32,656 nucleotides of DNA from an uncultured bacterium (GTDB lineage Bacteria > Cyanobacteriota > Vampirovibrionia > Gastranaerophilales > Gastranaerophilaceae): positions 1 through 32,656 of the forward strand of contig URHD01000012.1 in the NCBI GenBank assembly GCA_900547585.1, in the 5' to 3' direction. Below, piece after piece: positions 7,715-16,009 of this stretch. Below the pieces are notes generated by a model that did not search any database, was not told the origin of the DNA, and saw only the letters and a program-made list of their open reading frames with translations. The translations under genes and the position numbers were made by a program. Numbering within the stretch: the first letter of the stretch is position 1; each line of letters starts with the position of its first letter.

Positions 7715-8668
7715 ATGGAAAATTTCAACGAAAACATTGTCGATATGCAGTTTGAAAAATTGCAGGACTTACAATACGGCGAAAACCCGCATCAGGCTGC
7801 CGCGCTTTACAAATACGGAAAAATGATGGATTTTGACCTTTTGCAGGGCGAAAATCTTACTTATAACAATATTCTGGATGTAACCGTGGCTGTTGAAGTT
7901 GTGAGCGAGTTTTATGACGTTGCCGCATGTTCCATTGTCAAACACGGAATGCCCTGCGGCGCGGCTCTCGGGAAAAAAATTGACGAAGCATATTTAAAGG
8001 CACTCGATTCTGACCCTGTGAGCGCTCTGGACGGAACGGTCGCATTTTCGCAAACAATCACCGAAACAATGGCGCGCCAAATCGTTCAAATGCACCACAA
8101 ATTAGCCGCAGCACCGGATTTCACGGATGAGGCAATGCAAATCTTAAAAAGAGATGAAAATCTTAAAATTATAAAATTAAACACGCCGTTGAGGCTATTT
8201 AAGGCACTTTCAAACGAAGAAATCCGCATAACCCCGTTCGGTACAATAATTCAAGAGCCGGACAACAAAGAACTCGACAAAGACAGCTTTAAGGTCGTCA
8301 CAAAGAAAAAACCTGACGCTGATATGGTCGAAAACATGGTTTTTGCGTGGAAAGTCGCAAAATACGTGAAAACGAACGCAATTGTTATCGCAAAAGACTT
8401 CAAAACCGTTGCAATTTGCGGCGGTCAGACCAGCAGAATCGATTCGGTGGAAATCGCGCTCGACAAAGCCTGCGACAACGCAAAAGATGCTGTAATGGCG
8501 TCTGACGGATACTTTTCTGCAATAGACAATGTTCAGTTTGCCGCCCAAAACCGCATTGCAGGGCTAATCCAGCCAGGCGGAAGCATTCGCGACAAAGAGG
8601 TTATTGAAACTGCCGACAAATATGATATGGTCATGATAACCACGGGAATCAGGCATTTCAGACACTAA
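7715..8668 (+). CDS. purH: Stand-alone AICAR transformylase (PurH C-terminal domain only)
   Basis: The 317 residues cover only the AICAR transformylase half of PurH, starting at its YGENPHQ motif (21-27). The usual ~200-residue N-terminal IMP cyclohydrolase (MGS-fold) domain is absent. The catalytic Lys-His pair is present at 76-77 (SIVKHGMPCG), as are CGGQTSRIDSV and the IQPGGSIRD block near the C-terminus. The enzyme transfers the formyl group from 10-formyl-THF to AICAR in purine synthesis. The 44-bp upstream gap cannot hide a cyclohydrolase, and AAAGGAC precedes the ATG, so this is a complete gene rather than a frameshifted one. IMP cyclohydrolase must be supplied elsewhere. The MFS gene starts 1 bp after its stop. 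Confidence 0.88.
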   Translation: MENFNENIVDMQFEKLQDLQYGENPHQAAALYKYGKMMDFDLLQGENLTYNNILDVTVAVEVVSEFYDVAACSIVKHGMPCGAALGKKIDEAYLKALDSDPVSALDGTVAFSQTITETMARQIVQMHHKLAAAPDFTDEAMQILKRDENLKIIKLNTPLRLFKALSNEEIRITPFGTIIQEPDNKELDKDSFKVVTKKKPDADMVENMVFAWKVAKYVKTNAIVIAKDFKTVAICGGQTSRIDSVEIALDKACDNAKDAVMASDGYFSAIDNVQFAAQNRIAGLIQPGGSIRDKEVIETADKYDMVMITTGIRHFRH

Positions 8669-8669
8669 A

Positions 8670-9863
8670 ATGGAACAAAACAGCACAAAAAAAGAGAATA
8701 AAAAGGCAGTAGCGTGGCTTGCACTCGGGCATGGGATGGCGGATTGCTATTCCGGATTTATTAATCCGATTTTGCCGTTTATTGTTGCAAAAATCGGCAT
8801 TACGCTCGGAATTGCAACCTGCGCTTTGAGCATTTCTCAGCTTTTTTCTTCAATGATGCAGCCGGTTTTCGGGTTTATTGCGGACAAATGGAGAAAACGC
8901 TTTTTTATTTTCTGGGGAATGCTGATGGCATCGATTTTCCTTTCTATGACGGGGATTGCAAGGAATTTTGTTCAATTAACTCTTTGTCTTGTCATTGGCG
9001 GAATCGGAGTCGGGTTTTATCATCCTCAAGCAACCGGACTGGTCGCAAGATACAGCGGAGAGCACACAACACGCGACATGAGCCTTTTCATAGCCTCGGG
9101 CACAATCGGATATTCGCTCGGGCCTGTTGTTTCCTCGGGTATAACCTCGGTTTGGGGTTTGAGCAAACTGCCTTTTGCCGCAATTGCGGGGATAATTTAC
9201 GCTTTTCTCGTGTTTTTGTGCGTTCCGAGGGTCAAAAAAGAAGAATTTGTTCAGAATCGCGCCTCTTTCAGAACTTCGCTTTTGGATATTTTGAAAAATC
9301 CAGTTGTGCGCCTATTGATAATGGTCAGCGCGTTGAAATCGCTCGTTACATCGGGATTTTCAGTGCTTTTGCCATTTTTGTGGAAAGACATGGGCTATTC
9401 TGCAATTCAAATCGGCGCGGTTATGTTCGTTTTCCTTACCATGGGGGCTGTTGGGACTTATTTGAGCTCAAAATTTGAGAAAATTGTCGGATATAAGAAG
9501 ATTTTTTACGTTTCGCTTTGCGTGCCGTTCTTTCTGGCAATTTTATTCATTTACACGCTAAAAACCGCTCCGGTGCTTTCGTTTGCGGTGTTCGTGACAA
9601 TCGGATTTACGACAATGCTGTCGATGTCGGTGAATATGGTGCTTGCCCAGCGGACAATGCCGCAGTATAAGAGCATGATTTCGGGGTTTATCGGCGGTTT
9701 TAGTTGGGGAATTGTGGGAGTTATGCTGCCTGTAATCGGATTTGTTGCGGAAAGAATAGGGATTCAGGCAACATTGTTGATTATTTCGGGTATTCCGTTT
9801 GTTTTGTCGTATCTTTTGCGGTATTTGCCGGATGATATTGGAGAAGAGCCGGAATCTGAATAA
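8670..9863 (+). CDS. MFS exporter, fosmidomycin-resistance (Fsr)-like
   Basis: The 397-residue protein has about 12 hydrophobic helices. It carries an MFS signature after TM2 (GFIADKWRKR) and a second-helix text GMADCYSGFINPILPF resembling Fsr-type transporters. The block FYHPQATGLVARYSG also fits that subfamily. It would be an inner-membrane proton-coupled exporter with an unknown natural substrate. Its ATG lies 1 bp after the AICAR transformylase stop, so the two are almost certainly translated from one message. Whether it moves a purine-related compound cannot be told from sequence. Confidence 0.85.
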   Translation: MEQNSTKKENKKAVAWLALGHGMADCYSGFINPILPFIVAKIGITLGIATCALSISQLFSSMMQPVFGFIADKWRKRFFIFWGMLMASIFLSMTGIARNFVQLTLCLVIGGIGVGFYHPQATGLVARYSGEHTTRDMSLFIASGTIGYSLGPVVSSGITSVWGLSKLPFAAIAGIIYAFLVFLCVPRVKKEEFVQNRASFRTSLLDILKNPVVRLLIMVSALKSLVTSGFSVLLPFLWKDMGYSAIQIGAVMFVFLTMGAVGTYLSSKFEKIVGYKKIFYVSLCVPFFLAILFIYTLKTAPVLSFAVFVTIGFTTMLSMSVNMVLAQRTMPQYKSMISGFIGGFSWGIVGVMLPVIGFVAERIGIQATLLIISGIPFVLSYLLRYLPDDIGEEPESE

Positions 9864-9952
9864 TTGTATTTTAAAACCTTAAAAGCGGCAAAGACCGTTC
9901 AGGTTCTAAAAATTTAATTTATTTCTATTCCGCCCGCACAAGATTAAAAAAC

Positions 9953-9981
9953 TGGACATGGTTTCATGTTGATAATAAAAT
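9953..9981 (+). promoter_or_regulatory. fabI promoter candidate
   Basis: TGGACA (9953-9958) is followed after 17 bp by TAAAAT (9976-9981). The ribosome site AAGGAG (9995-10000) and the fabI ATG (10009) follow at suitable distances. The rest of the 145-bp gap before fabI shows nothing recognisable. Confidence 0.45.
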
Positions 9982-10008
9982 TATAAAAGAGTATAAGGAG
10001 AAATTTTT

Positions 10009-10821
10009 ATGAAATTAATGGAAGGTAAAAAGGGTATTATTTTTGGCGTTTCTAACGCTCGCGGCATTGCTTATGCAATTGCAAAACAAATCCACGAAGC
10101 AGGCGCTGAAATTGCGTTCACTTATGCAAACGAAGCTATGGAATCACGCGTAAGACCGCTCGCAGAAGAAATGGGCTCAAAAATGATTGCCGAATGCGAC
10201 GTTACCAATGAAGAACAGGTTAAAAAAGTGTTCGACGAATACGCAAAAACCTACGGAAAACTCGATTTTGTCATCCATGCAGTAGCATTTGCCAACAAAG
10301 AAGACCTCCAGGGCGATTTCATCAACACATCAAAAGACGGCTGGAATTTGGCTCTCGGTGTAAGCGCTTATTCTCTTGTTACACTGGCAAGAAACGCTCA
10401 GCCTCACTTCAATGAGGGCGGCGCAATGCTCGCTTTGACTTATCTGGGCTCCGAAAAAGTCGTTGCTAACTACAACGTAATGGGCGTAGCTAAGGCAGCT
10501 CTTGAATCTTCGGCAAGATATCTGGCAGAAGACCTTGGAAAACAGGGTGTAAGAGTAAACTGCCTCTCCGCTGGTGCAGTTAAAACGCTCGCAGCTAAAG
10601 GCATTTCAGGTTTTGACAAAATGCTTAAAGCTGCAATCCTCAAGGCCCCGCTCAAAAGAAATGTTTCACTTGAAGACGTTGGAAAAACCGGTCTTTACCT
10701 TGTTTCTGACCTTTCTTCCGGCGTAACCGGTGAAATCGTTCATGTTGACTGCGGATGCCACAGCGTTTACGCATCAATCGACGAAATGGAAGCTACATAC
10801 GCTTTTACAAAAGGTAACTAA
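10009..10821 (+). CDS. fabI: Enoyl-[acyl-carrier-protein] reductase (NADH)
   Basis: The 270-residue short-chain dehydrogenase-fold enzyme performs the last reduction of fatty-acid elongation. It has the FabI dinucleotide motif GVSNARGIAYAIA near the N-terminus. The catalytic set Tyr145, Tyr155 and Lys162 is spaced Y-x9-Y-x6-K, as in Escherichia coli FabI (Tyr146, Tyr156, Lys163). The length is normal for the family. The start is fixed by AAGGAG 8 bp upstream, and a strong terminator follows, so it is a single-gene unit. FabI is the usual triclosan target, but no resistance change can be judged here. Confidence 0.95.
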   Translation: MKLMEGKKGIIFGVSNARGIAYAIAKQIHEAGAEIAFTYANEAMESRVRPLAEEMGSKMIAECDVTNEEQVKKVFDEYAKTYGKLDFVIHAVAFANKEDLQGDFINTSKDGWNLALGVSAYSLVTLARNAQPHFNEGGAMLALTYLGSEKVVANYNVMGVAKAALESSARYLAEDLGKQGVRVNCLSAGAVKTLAAKGISGFDKMLKAAILKAPLKRNVSLEDVGKTGLYLVSDLSSGVTGEIVHVDCGCHSVYASIDEMEATYAFTKGN

Positions 10822-10832
10822 TTTTTTATCAT

Positions 10833-10859
10833 AAAGGGGGCGTTTTTTGCCCCCTTTTT
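10833..10859 (+). terminator. Rho-independent terminator after fabI
   Basis: AAAGGGGGC (10833-10841) pairs with GCCCCCTTT (10849-10857) around a T-rich 7-nt loop, with a T-run at its end. Confidence 0.9.
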
Positions 10860-10940
10860 CAGGTTTTTTGAATTTTTGACACGCCGAAAAAAGAAGAAAT
10901 TTTTATAGAAAAAAGCTAAACATTAATAAGGACAAACATC

Positions 10941-12377
10941 ATGATTAGTATGAACAAGAACAAAACCAAAATCGTTGCCACCCTCGGGCCTGTCAGCCGC
11001 GATGAAAAAATCATTGAAGAACTGATTCTTGCGGGCGCAAACGTATTCAGAATTAACACCTCACACAACACTGCCGAAGAACATAAACAAACAATCGACA
11101 AAATCAAAGCAGTTTCTAAAAGATTGAAAGCATACACAGCGGTTCTCGTTGACCTGCAGGGCCCGAAAATTAGAGTAGGCAACCTTATCGAACCTATTCC
11201 GATAAAAGAAGGTCAGGAACTCGTTTTTCAGTATGGTCTTGAACAAACTGACAAAGATATTATCCCCGTTGACTACAAAGGCGTAGCCCAGGACGTTAAA
11301 CCGGGCGAAAAAATCCTTATGGACGACGGAAAAATCGAAGTTGAAGTCGTTGAAGTCAACGGCGACAAAGTTAGAGCAAAAGTTGTTCACGGCGAGCTGC
11401 TCAAACCTAGAAAAGGCTTGAACATCCCCGGCGCAACAAAAAGCCTTTCCGCAATCACCGAACGTGACGTTGATTTTATCAAATTTGCGGTTGACAATGA
11501 CGCAGATTACCTCGCATTGTCATTTGTGCGTGACAAAGACGATATTTTGCTCGCAAGAAAATATTTAAGCCACTTCGGCGCTGATATTCCTATTGTTGCG
11601 AAAATCGAAAAACCCGAAGCTGTCCAGAATATAAAAGAAATCATTGAAACAGCCAACGCAATCATGGTCGCAAGAGGCGATTTGGGTATTGAACTTTCAC
11701 CGGAAAAAGTTCCGATGGTTCAAAAACAGATTATTGACCTTTGTCTTGATTACAGAAAGCCCTGTATTGTTGCAACACAGATGCTTGAATCAATGATTGA
11801 AGAACCAATCCCGACCAGAGCAGAAGCCAGCGACGTTGCGAATGCAATTCTTGACGGGGCGGATGCAGTAATGCTTTCCGGCGAAACAGCTGCCGGGAAA
11901 TACCCTGTTGAAGCGGTAAAAACAATGTCAATGATTGCCCATGACGTTGAGCAGAGCGATTTTGTGTGCACAAACCTCGAATTGGAAATGAACCCCGAAT
12001 ATGAACCCACCCCGCAGGCGATTGCGCACTCAGCGGTAACAATGGCAGAAGATTTGGGCGCAAAAGCGATTCTGGCGTTCACACATTCGGGATATACGCC
12101 GAGATTGCTTGCAAAATTGCGTCCTGAAGTTCCGATTATTGCGATTTCGGACTGCGAAAAAACCTGTAGAAAATTGAACCTCTGCTGGGATATTTATCCT
12201 TATTTGAAAGACTGGGATGTAGTTTTGAACGATGATTTGCTGAAAAAAATCGACAAACTTCTTCTTGAAAAAACAAACTACAAAAAGGATGAAAGAATCA
12301 TTCTCATCGGTTCAATTCCGCACCTTATCACGGGCAGAACGAACTTTATCAGAGTTCACAGAATCGGTGCTATATAA
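10941..12377 (+). CDS. pyk: Pyruvate kinase
   Basis: The 478 residues match a bacterial pyruvate kinase without the extra C-terminal PEP-utiliser domain. Visible motifs are TKIVATLGP, the catalytic-lysine block IPIVAKIEKPEAVQ, the metal-site block MVARGDLGIE and PTRAEASDVANAI with MLSGETAAGKYP. It makes pyruvate and ATP from phosphoenolpyruvate at the end of glycolysis. AAGGA lies upstream of the ATG at 10941; an alternative ATG three codons in (10950) is poorer in spacing. A perfect TTGACA (10876-10881) stands upstream, but the nearest -10-like sequence (TTATAG, 10903-10908) is too far for a standard spacer. A bidirectional terminator follows. Confidence 0.96.
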   Translation: MISMNKNKTKIVATLGPVSRDEKIIEELILAGANVFRINTSHNTAEEHKQTIDKIKAVSKRLKAYTAVLVDLQGPKIRVGNLIEPIPIKEGQELVFQYGLEQTDKDIIPVDYKGVAQDVKPGEKILMDDGKIEVEVVEVNGDKVRAKVVHGELLKPRKGLNIPGATKSLSAITERDVDFIKFAVDNDADYLALSFVRDKDDILLARKYLSHFGADIPIVAKIEKPEAVQNIKEIIETANAIMVARGDLGIELSPEKVPMVQKQIIDLCLDYRKPCIVATQMLESMIEEPIPTRAEASDVANAILDGADAVMLSGETAAGKYPVEAVKTMSMIAHDVEQSDFVCTNLELEMNPEYEPTPQAIAHSAVTMAEDLGAKAILAFTHSGYTPRLLAKLRPEVPIIAISDCEKTCRKLNLCWDIYPYLKDWDVVLNDDLLKKIDKLLLEKTNYKKDERIILIGSIPHLITGRTNFIRVHRIGAI

Positions 12378-12387
12378 TTTAACCCGA

Positions 12388-12419
12388 AAAAAACCGGACA
12401 AAAAATTGTCCGGTTTTTT
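12388..12419. terminator. Bidirectional terminator between pyk and the coiled-coil gene
   Basis: AAAAAACCGGACAA-type arm (12388-12401) pairs with its complement (12406-12419) around a 4-nt loop. A T-run is present on the plus strand, and an A-run on the left arm gives a T-run on the minus strand. It serves both convergent genes, and the minus-strand stop is 1 bp away. Confidence 0.9.
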
Positions 12420-12420
12420 A

Positions 12421-14118
12421 TTATACTTTTACTGATTTTGTTTCCGATGTTTTTTCCGTGGAAAGAATGGTTTCTTTTAGGTTTTTCTGCGCATTTTTCA
12501 TTGTTTCAAATTCTTTTTTGAAAGCATTTTGTTTTTCCTGATAGCTTTTTCTCAAATCATCGACTTTAGCCCCGACAATCCCCAGCAGAGCGCCGGAAAT
12601 CAAGCCCAGAGCCATGTTTGTAGGCCCTGTAAGCATTCTGGTTGTTCCGTAATAAGCTGTTCCGATACCGCCGAGAATCGGAATGCCCTGGGTGAGAGTA
12701 TTTGTGATTCTCTGGTCTTTTGTGTCAGCTTTGATTACCAGCGCCGTACCGAGCGCAGCAGGGGCGAGAATACCGATAATATCCGTCGGAGCAGAGCCCA
12801 TCTGGAGCTCGGCAAGCTTTTCATACGCTGTCATTTCTGTAGAAATCGCTTGATTGAGATTTTTGTTCAATTCATCTGCATATTTTTTTGCCTGTTTATA
12901 TTCGGGAGATTCTTTTCCAAAAGTTTCTTTAATTCTCGTTAAAATTTCCTGAACCTGCCCTTTGCCAGCGGTTTTTGGGTTCAGAACATTTTCAAAATGA
13001 GCAATTTGTTTATTTATATCAACTTTTTTAGAAACAAGATGTTTTTTGAGTTCCGAAAGATTTTCGCCGAGTTCTTTACCGAGCTGTGCACGTTCCTCGA
13101 GCTCTTTTGCACCATTTAAACGTTTATATTTTTCGATTTTTTGTGAAATATCCCGCATGAGCTCAACCGAGCGGTTATCTCTGGGGTCAATAATGATTTT
13201 CAAATCATCATAAGCCTTTGTAAGCTCGTTGTAGTTGTCAGTAATGTTGTTTGAAATAAGCTTTTTCCTTGATTTTATGAAATCGCCCACAGAGTTACGT
13301 TCTTTTTCACATTCTTTCATTGTCATATAGGTTTTAAGGCGGCTTCTGTTTGTTTTTGAAAAAATATTGTTTTCTTTTTTGAAAATATTGAACGAATTCC
13401 AAACCCTTTCATGCAAATCCGCCAGCGATTCCCACATTTCCTGCGAACGTTTGAAATGGTGCTGGGTTGAGAAGTTTGCAAAATAAGAATTTGCAACATT
13501 ATCTGCCAGCATATCAAGGTTCTGCCCTTTTGCTCTGCTGTCTTTCGCCAGATTTTCAGCATAATTGCAGAATTTAACCATCGACATTTCAGAGTTTTTA
13601 TAGGCATTGTTTTTGGTTTTTAATACAACATTTTTGAAAGAACCGTTGATTTTGTCAAAAAGCGGCATAGCATGCAGCTCTTTAAAACACTTAGTAACGA
13701 ATCCGTCTTTAAAAACATTGAGATTTGAGCTTGCTTCAAGAAGGTTTGCGATTGGTTTCATTGCCTGAGCAAGTTTTAAGCTGATTTTTTGTTTAAGGGT
13801 AAGGTTTTTATAATCAGCTTTAAGGTCAAAAGTTTTCTTTGATAATTTTCTTGAAAATTCTCTGATTCTTCTGTTCACGCCGCCGGAAACGCCTTTTGAA
13901 AGGAAAGCTCCGGCAATCAGTGTAAGCAAAATTCCTCCGCCGATAGAAATTCCTGCGACGTATTTTTTTACCCCGCTTTTTGGCTGCTCAACATCAGAAA
14001 CAAGAACCGAGGCAATTGGTTTTTCCTGCACATTCTGCGCGTCATCTTTCTTTTTCACAGGATTTTGCGCCTGCGACAAAAAATTATTATATGTTGAGCT
14101 TTTTACATTAAAGTCCAT
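12421..14118 (-). CDS. Large coiled-coil membrane protein, lineage-specific unknown
   Basis: I do not recognise a family for this 565-residue protein. It has a short polar N-terminus (about 1-50, Lys/Gln/Asp-rich), one hydrophobic segment at about 53-73 (GISIGGGILLTLIAGAF), and a long Lys/Glu-rich helical middle with coiled-coil character. Near residues 445-512 are two or three further Gly/Ala-rich hydrophobic stretches (IIGILAPAALGTALVI, LGLISGALLGIVGA), followed by a charged tail. There is no classical signal peptide. The layout of polar tail, TM segment and long helices resembles the 262-residue gene at 25786, so they may belong to one lineage-specific group. AAGGT precedes the ATG. It is transcribed divergently from the synthase at 14615, with two structured elements between them. 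Confidence 0.75.
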   Translation of the reverse strand: MDFNVKSSTYNNFLSQAQNPVKKKDDAQNVQEKPIASVLVSDVEQPKSGVKKYVAGISIGGGILLTLIAGAFLSKGVSGGVNRRIREFSRKLSKKTFDLKADYKNLTLKQKISLKLAQAMKPIANLLEASSNLNVFKDGFVTKCFKELHAMPLFDKINGSFKNVVLKTKNNAYKNSEMSMVKFCNYAENLAKDSRAKGQNLDMLADNVANSYFANFSTQHHFKRSQEMWESLADLHERVWNSFNIFKKENNIFSKTNRSRLKTYMTMKECEKERNSVGDFIKSRKKLISNNITDNYNELTKAYDDLKIIIDPRDNRSVELMRDISQKIEKYKRLNGAKELEERAQLGKELGENLSELKKHLVSKKVDINKQIAHFENVLNPKTAGKGQVQEILTRIKETFGKESPEYKQAKKYADELNKNLNQAISTEMTAYEKLAELQMGSAPTDIIGILAPAALGTALVIKADTKDQRITNTLTQGIPILGGIGTAYYGTTRMLTGPTNMALGLISGALLGIVGAKVDDLRKSYQEKQNAFKKEFETMKNAQKNLKETILSTEKTSETKSVKV

Positions 14119-14201
14119 ACGGAAACCTTACCTTTTAACCTTATTTATATAAAAACATGGAAACGAAAAAAATTGCCATGAAAAACTTTGTATAAAATGA
14201 C

Positions 14202-14322
14202 GCCGGATGAAGGATTTCTATTTTCCGTTCCGATTCCTCCGGCTCTCAAGATTATCAAATACTTTTGCAAGATTTTTGAAGCCTCCCCCATAGTCACTAC
14301 AAATAGAAATCCTTCATCCGGC
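14202..14322 (-). repeat. Stem-variable structured element, copy 2
   Basis: The 22-bp outer arms (14202-14223 and 14301-14322) pair perfectly. Their sequence differs from copy 1 except for the shared GCCGGAT and TTCTATTT parts. The conserved strands TTCCGTTCCGATTCC and CTCCCCCATAGTCACT are present, with the inner GGCT/AGCC stem and a bulge. It lies in a 496-bp divergent gap, 68 bp from copy 3, which has the opposite orientation. Confidence 0.8.
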
Positions 14323-14389
14323 TAGTTTATTCGCAAACCTGCACAAAAATTTTGCATCTAATCTCCACCTTTATTTCCAATCAGCCAGA

Positions 14390-14515
14390 GGAAAATGAGA
14401 TGGATTTTTCTTTGGAGAGACTATGGGGGAGGGCTCTTGTAACAAGAAATAAAGAAAATAAATGTCGGATGCCCAGAGGAATCGGAACGGAAAAGAAAAA
14501 TCCATCTCATTTTCC
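14390..14515 (+). repeat. Stem-variable structured element, copy 3 (inverted relative to the others)
   Basis: The 24-bp outer arms (14390-14413 and 14492-14515) pair perfectly. The plus strand here reads the purine-rich sense: GACTATGGGGGAGGGC, then a variable loop, then GCCC and GAGGAATCGGAACGG. The inner stem is GGGC/GCCC. One core change, GAGAC in place of GTGAC, is unique to this copy. Confidence 0.8.
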
Positions 14516-14572
14516 GTACATGTTCACTATTTGCACATATAATCCTCTGAAAAAGAATTTTTTGAAAAAATA

Positions 14573-14581
14573 TGCTATAAT
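14573..14581 (+). promoter_or_regulatory. Extended -10 promoter of the Re-citrate synthase-like gene
   Basis: TGCTATAAT is an extended -10 (TGn-TATAAT) with no good -35. AAGGAG (14604-14609) and the ATG at 14615 follow. Confidence 0.5.
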
Positions 14582-14614
14582 TCATCCATTGTTTTATTTT
14601 TTTAAGGAGAAAAA

Positions 14615-15931
14615 ATGGCAGCTTCAGAAAATTTAATTTATTTCGTAGACGTAACAAACCGTGACGGCGTCCAAACATCCAGACTGGGGCTGGCAAAACT
14701 CCAAAAAACCATTATTAACCTTATGCTCGACGATATGGGAATAACGCAATCCGAATTCGGCTTCCCGACTACCCGCCACGAGCTGAATTACCTCAACGGC
14801 AACCTCCAGCTCGTCGATAGAGGCGTAATCACGAAAACAAAGCTCTCCGGCTGGATGCGCGGCATTGCAAAAGATGTTTTTGAGTCTTTTCAAAATGTTC
14901 CGCGGCTTACTTATTGCAACCTTTCACAATCCACCTCGGATCAGATGATTAATGGCAAATTTCAGGGCAAAAAAACCAGAGATGATGTGCTGAAAATGAC
15001 CTGCGAAGCCGTAGAAGCCGCCGTAACCTGCGGGGCTCGCATTATCGGCGTAAACGCGGAAGACGCCTCAAGAAGCGATTTGGATTTTTTAATAAAATTC
15101 GCAAAAGAAGTAAAAGCCTGCGGCGCAAAACGCTTCAGATACTGCGATACGCTGGGTTATGACGACCCGCACACCGCTTATGAAAGAATTTACAAACTCG
15201 CAAAAGAAACAGGGCTCGATATCGAAATGCATTTTCACAACGACCTCGGAATGGCGGCAGGATGCTCGGTTCTGGGGGCAAAAGCGGCGATTGATGCGGG
15301 CGTTAATGCATATATTAACACGGCAATCAACGGAATGGGCGAACGCGCAGGCAATGCCGACCTGATTTCCTGCCTGCTTGCGGTTCTGAAGTCCAGCGGT
15401 TTCGGCGGAAAATACAAAATTGATCCCAATATCGACCTTTCAAAAGCCTGGAAACTCGCAAAATACACCGCATACGCTTTCGGCGTGCCGATTCCGATAA
15501 ACCAGCCCGCAGTTGGCAGAAACGCCTTTGCTCATGAATCAGGAATCCACGCAGACGGCGCTTTGAAAGACAGAAGGAATTATGAACTGTACGATTACGA
15601 AGAACTCGGCCGCGGCGAGCCGGAAATCGTCGAAACAGGCAGAATGATTACAACCGGCGAATACGGCGGAATTAAAGGGTTCAGAAATGTCTTCAAAAAC
15701 CTTGAACTTGAGTTCCATGACGAAGACGAAGCCAGAAATATTCTCGAATTGTGCCGTTATGCCAATGTTCACACCCAACAACCGCTCACAGACAGCGAAT
15801 TGAGGTTCATTTATTATTATCCCGACATTGCTGCGAAAATAATGACAGTTACGCCCTATTACATCCCGACCGGCGAGCTGAAAAAACGCGTTGATGCCAA
15901 CCAAAATACAATGCCAGGGGCAATAATATAA
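14615..15931 (+). CDS. Re-citrate synthase / homocitrate synthase-family enzyme
   Basis: The 438-residue protein belongs to the DRE-TIM acyl-CoA condensing family (isopropylmalate, homocitrate and Re-citrate synthases). It has the substrate motif in the form VTNRDGVQTSR (residues 13-23) in place of the usual LRDGEQ. Other motifs are the metal-site HFHND (206-210), GMGERAGNAD and HESGIHADG. To my recollection, the TNRDGVQTSR start and the QSEFGFPTTRHE and STSDQMINGKFQGK blocks are characteristic of the clostridial-type Re-citrate synthase group, which makes citrate from acetyl-CoA and oxaloacetate with Re stereochemistry. Homocitrate synthase is the alternative. It would feed 2-oxoglutarate for glutamate synthesis. 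Start: AAGGAG at 5-bp spacing. Confidence 0.8.
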   Translation: MAASENLIYFVDVTNRDGVQTSRLGLAKLQKTIINLMLDDMGITQSEFGFPTTRHELNYLNGNLQLVDRGVITKTKLSGWMRGIAKDVFESFQNVPRLTYCNLSQSTSDQMINGKFQGKKTRDDVLKMTCEAVEAAVTCGARIIGVNAEDASRSDLDFLIKFAKEVKACGAKRFRYCDTLGYDDPHTAYERIYKLAKETGLDIEMHFHNDLGMAAGCSVLGAKAAIDAGVNAYINTAINGMGERAGNADLISCLLAVLKSSGFGGKYKIDPNIDLSKAWKLAKYTAYAFGVPIPINQPAVGRNAFAHESGIHADGALKDRRNYELYDYEELGRGEPEIVETGRMITTGEYGGIKGFRNVFKNLELEFHDEDEARNILELCRYANVHTQQPLTDSELRFIYYYPDIAAKIMTVTPYYIPTGELKKRVDANQNTMPGAII

Positions 15932-15947
15932 AAAATTTATAAAGAAT

Positions 15948-15976
15948 TTGTTTTTACGCTCTGTGATTGATATAAT
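15948..15976 (+). promoter_or_regulatory. Promoter of the Gfo/Idh/MocA gene
   Basis: TTGTTT (15948-15953), a 17-bp spacer and TATAAT (15971-15976) lie upstream, with GAGGG (15999-16003) before the ATG at 16010. Confidence 0.55.
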
Positions 15977-16009
15977 TAACCTATGTAGTTATTGAGTTGA
16001 GGGAAACAA

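Noticed and set aside
9864..10008. Possible tRNA-like sequence (GGTTCTAAA) in the gap before fabI
   Set aside because: No acceptor stem, anticodon arm or CCA-compatible 3' end can be drawn around it.
10876..10908. Perfect TTGACA as the pyk promoter -35
   Set aside because: The nearest -10-like sequence is 20-21 bp away, too far for a normal sigma-70 spacer; noted in the pyk entry only.
14352..14636. 94-codon frame across element copy 3 and the start of the synthase gene
   Set aside because: It crosses the structured repeat and the promoter of the next gene and shows no protein-like composition.
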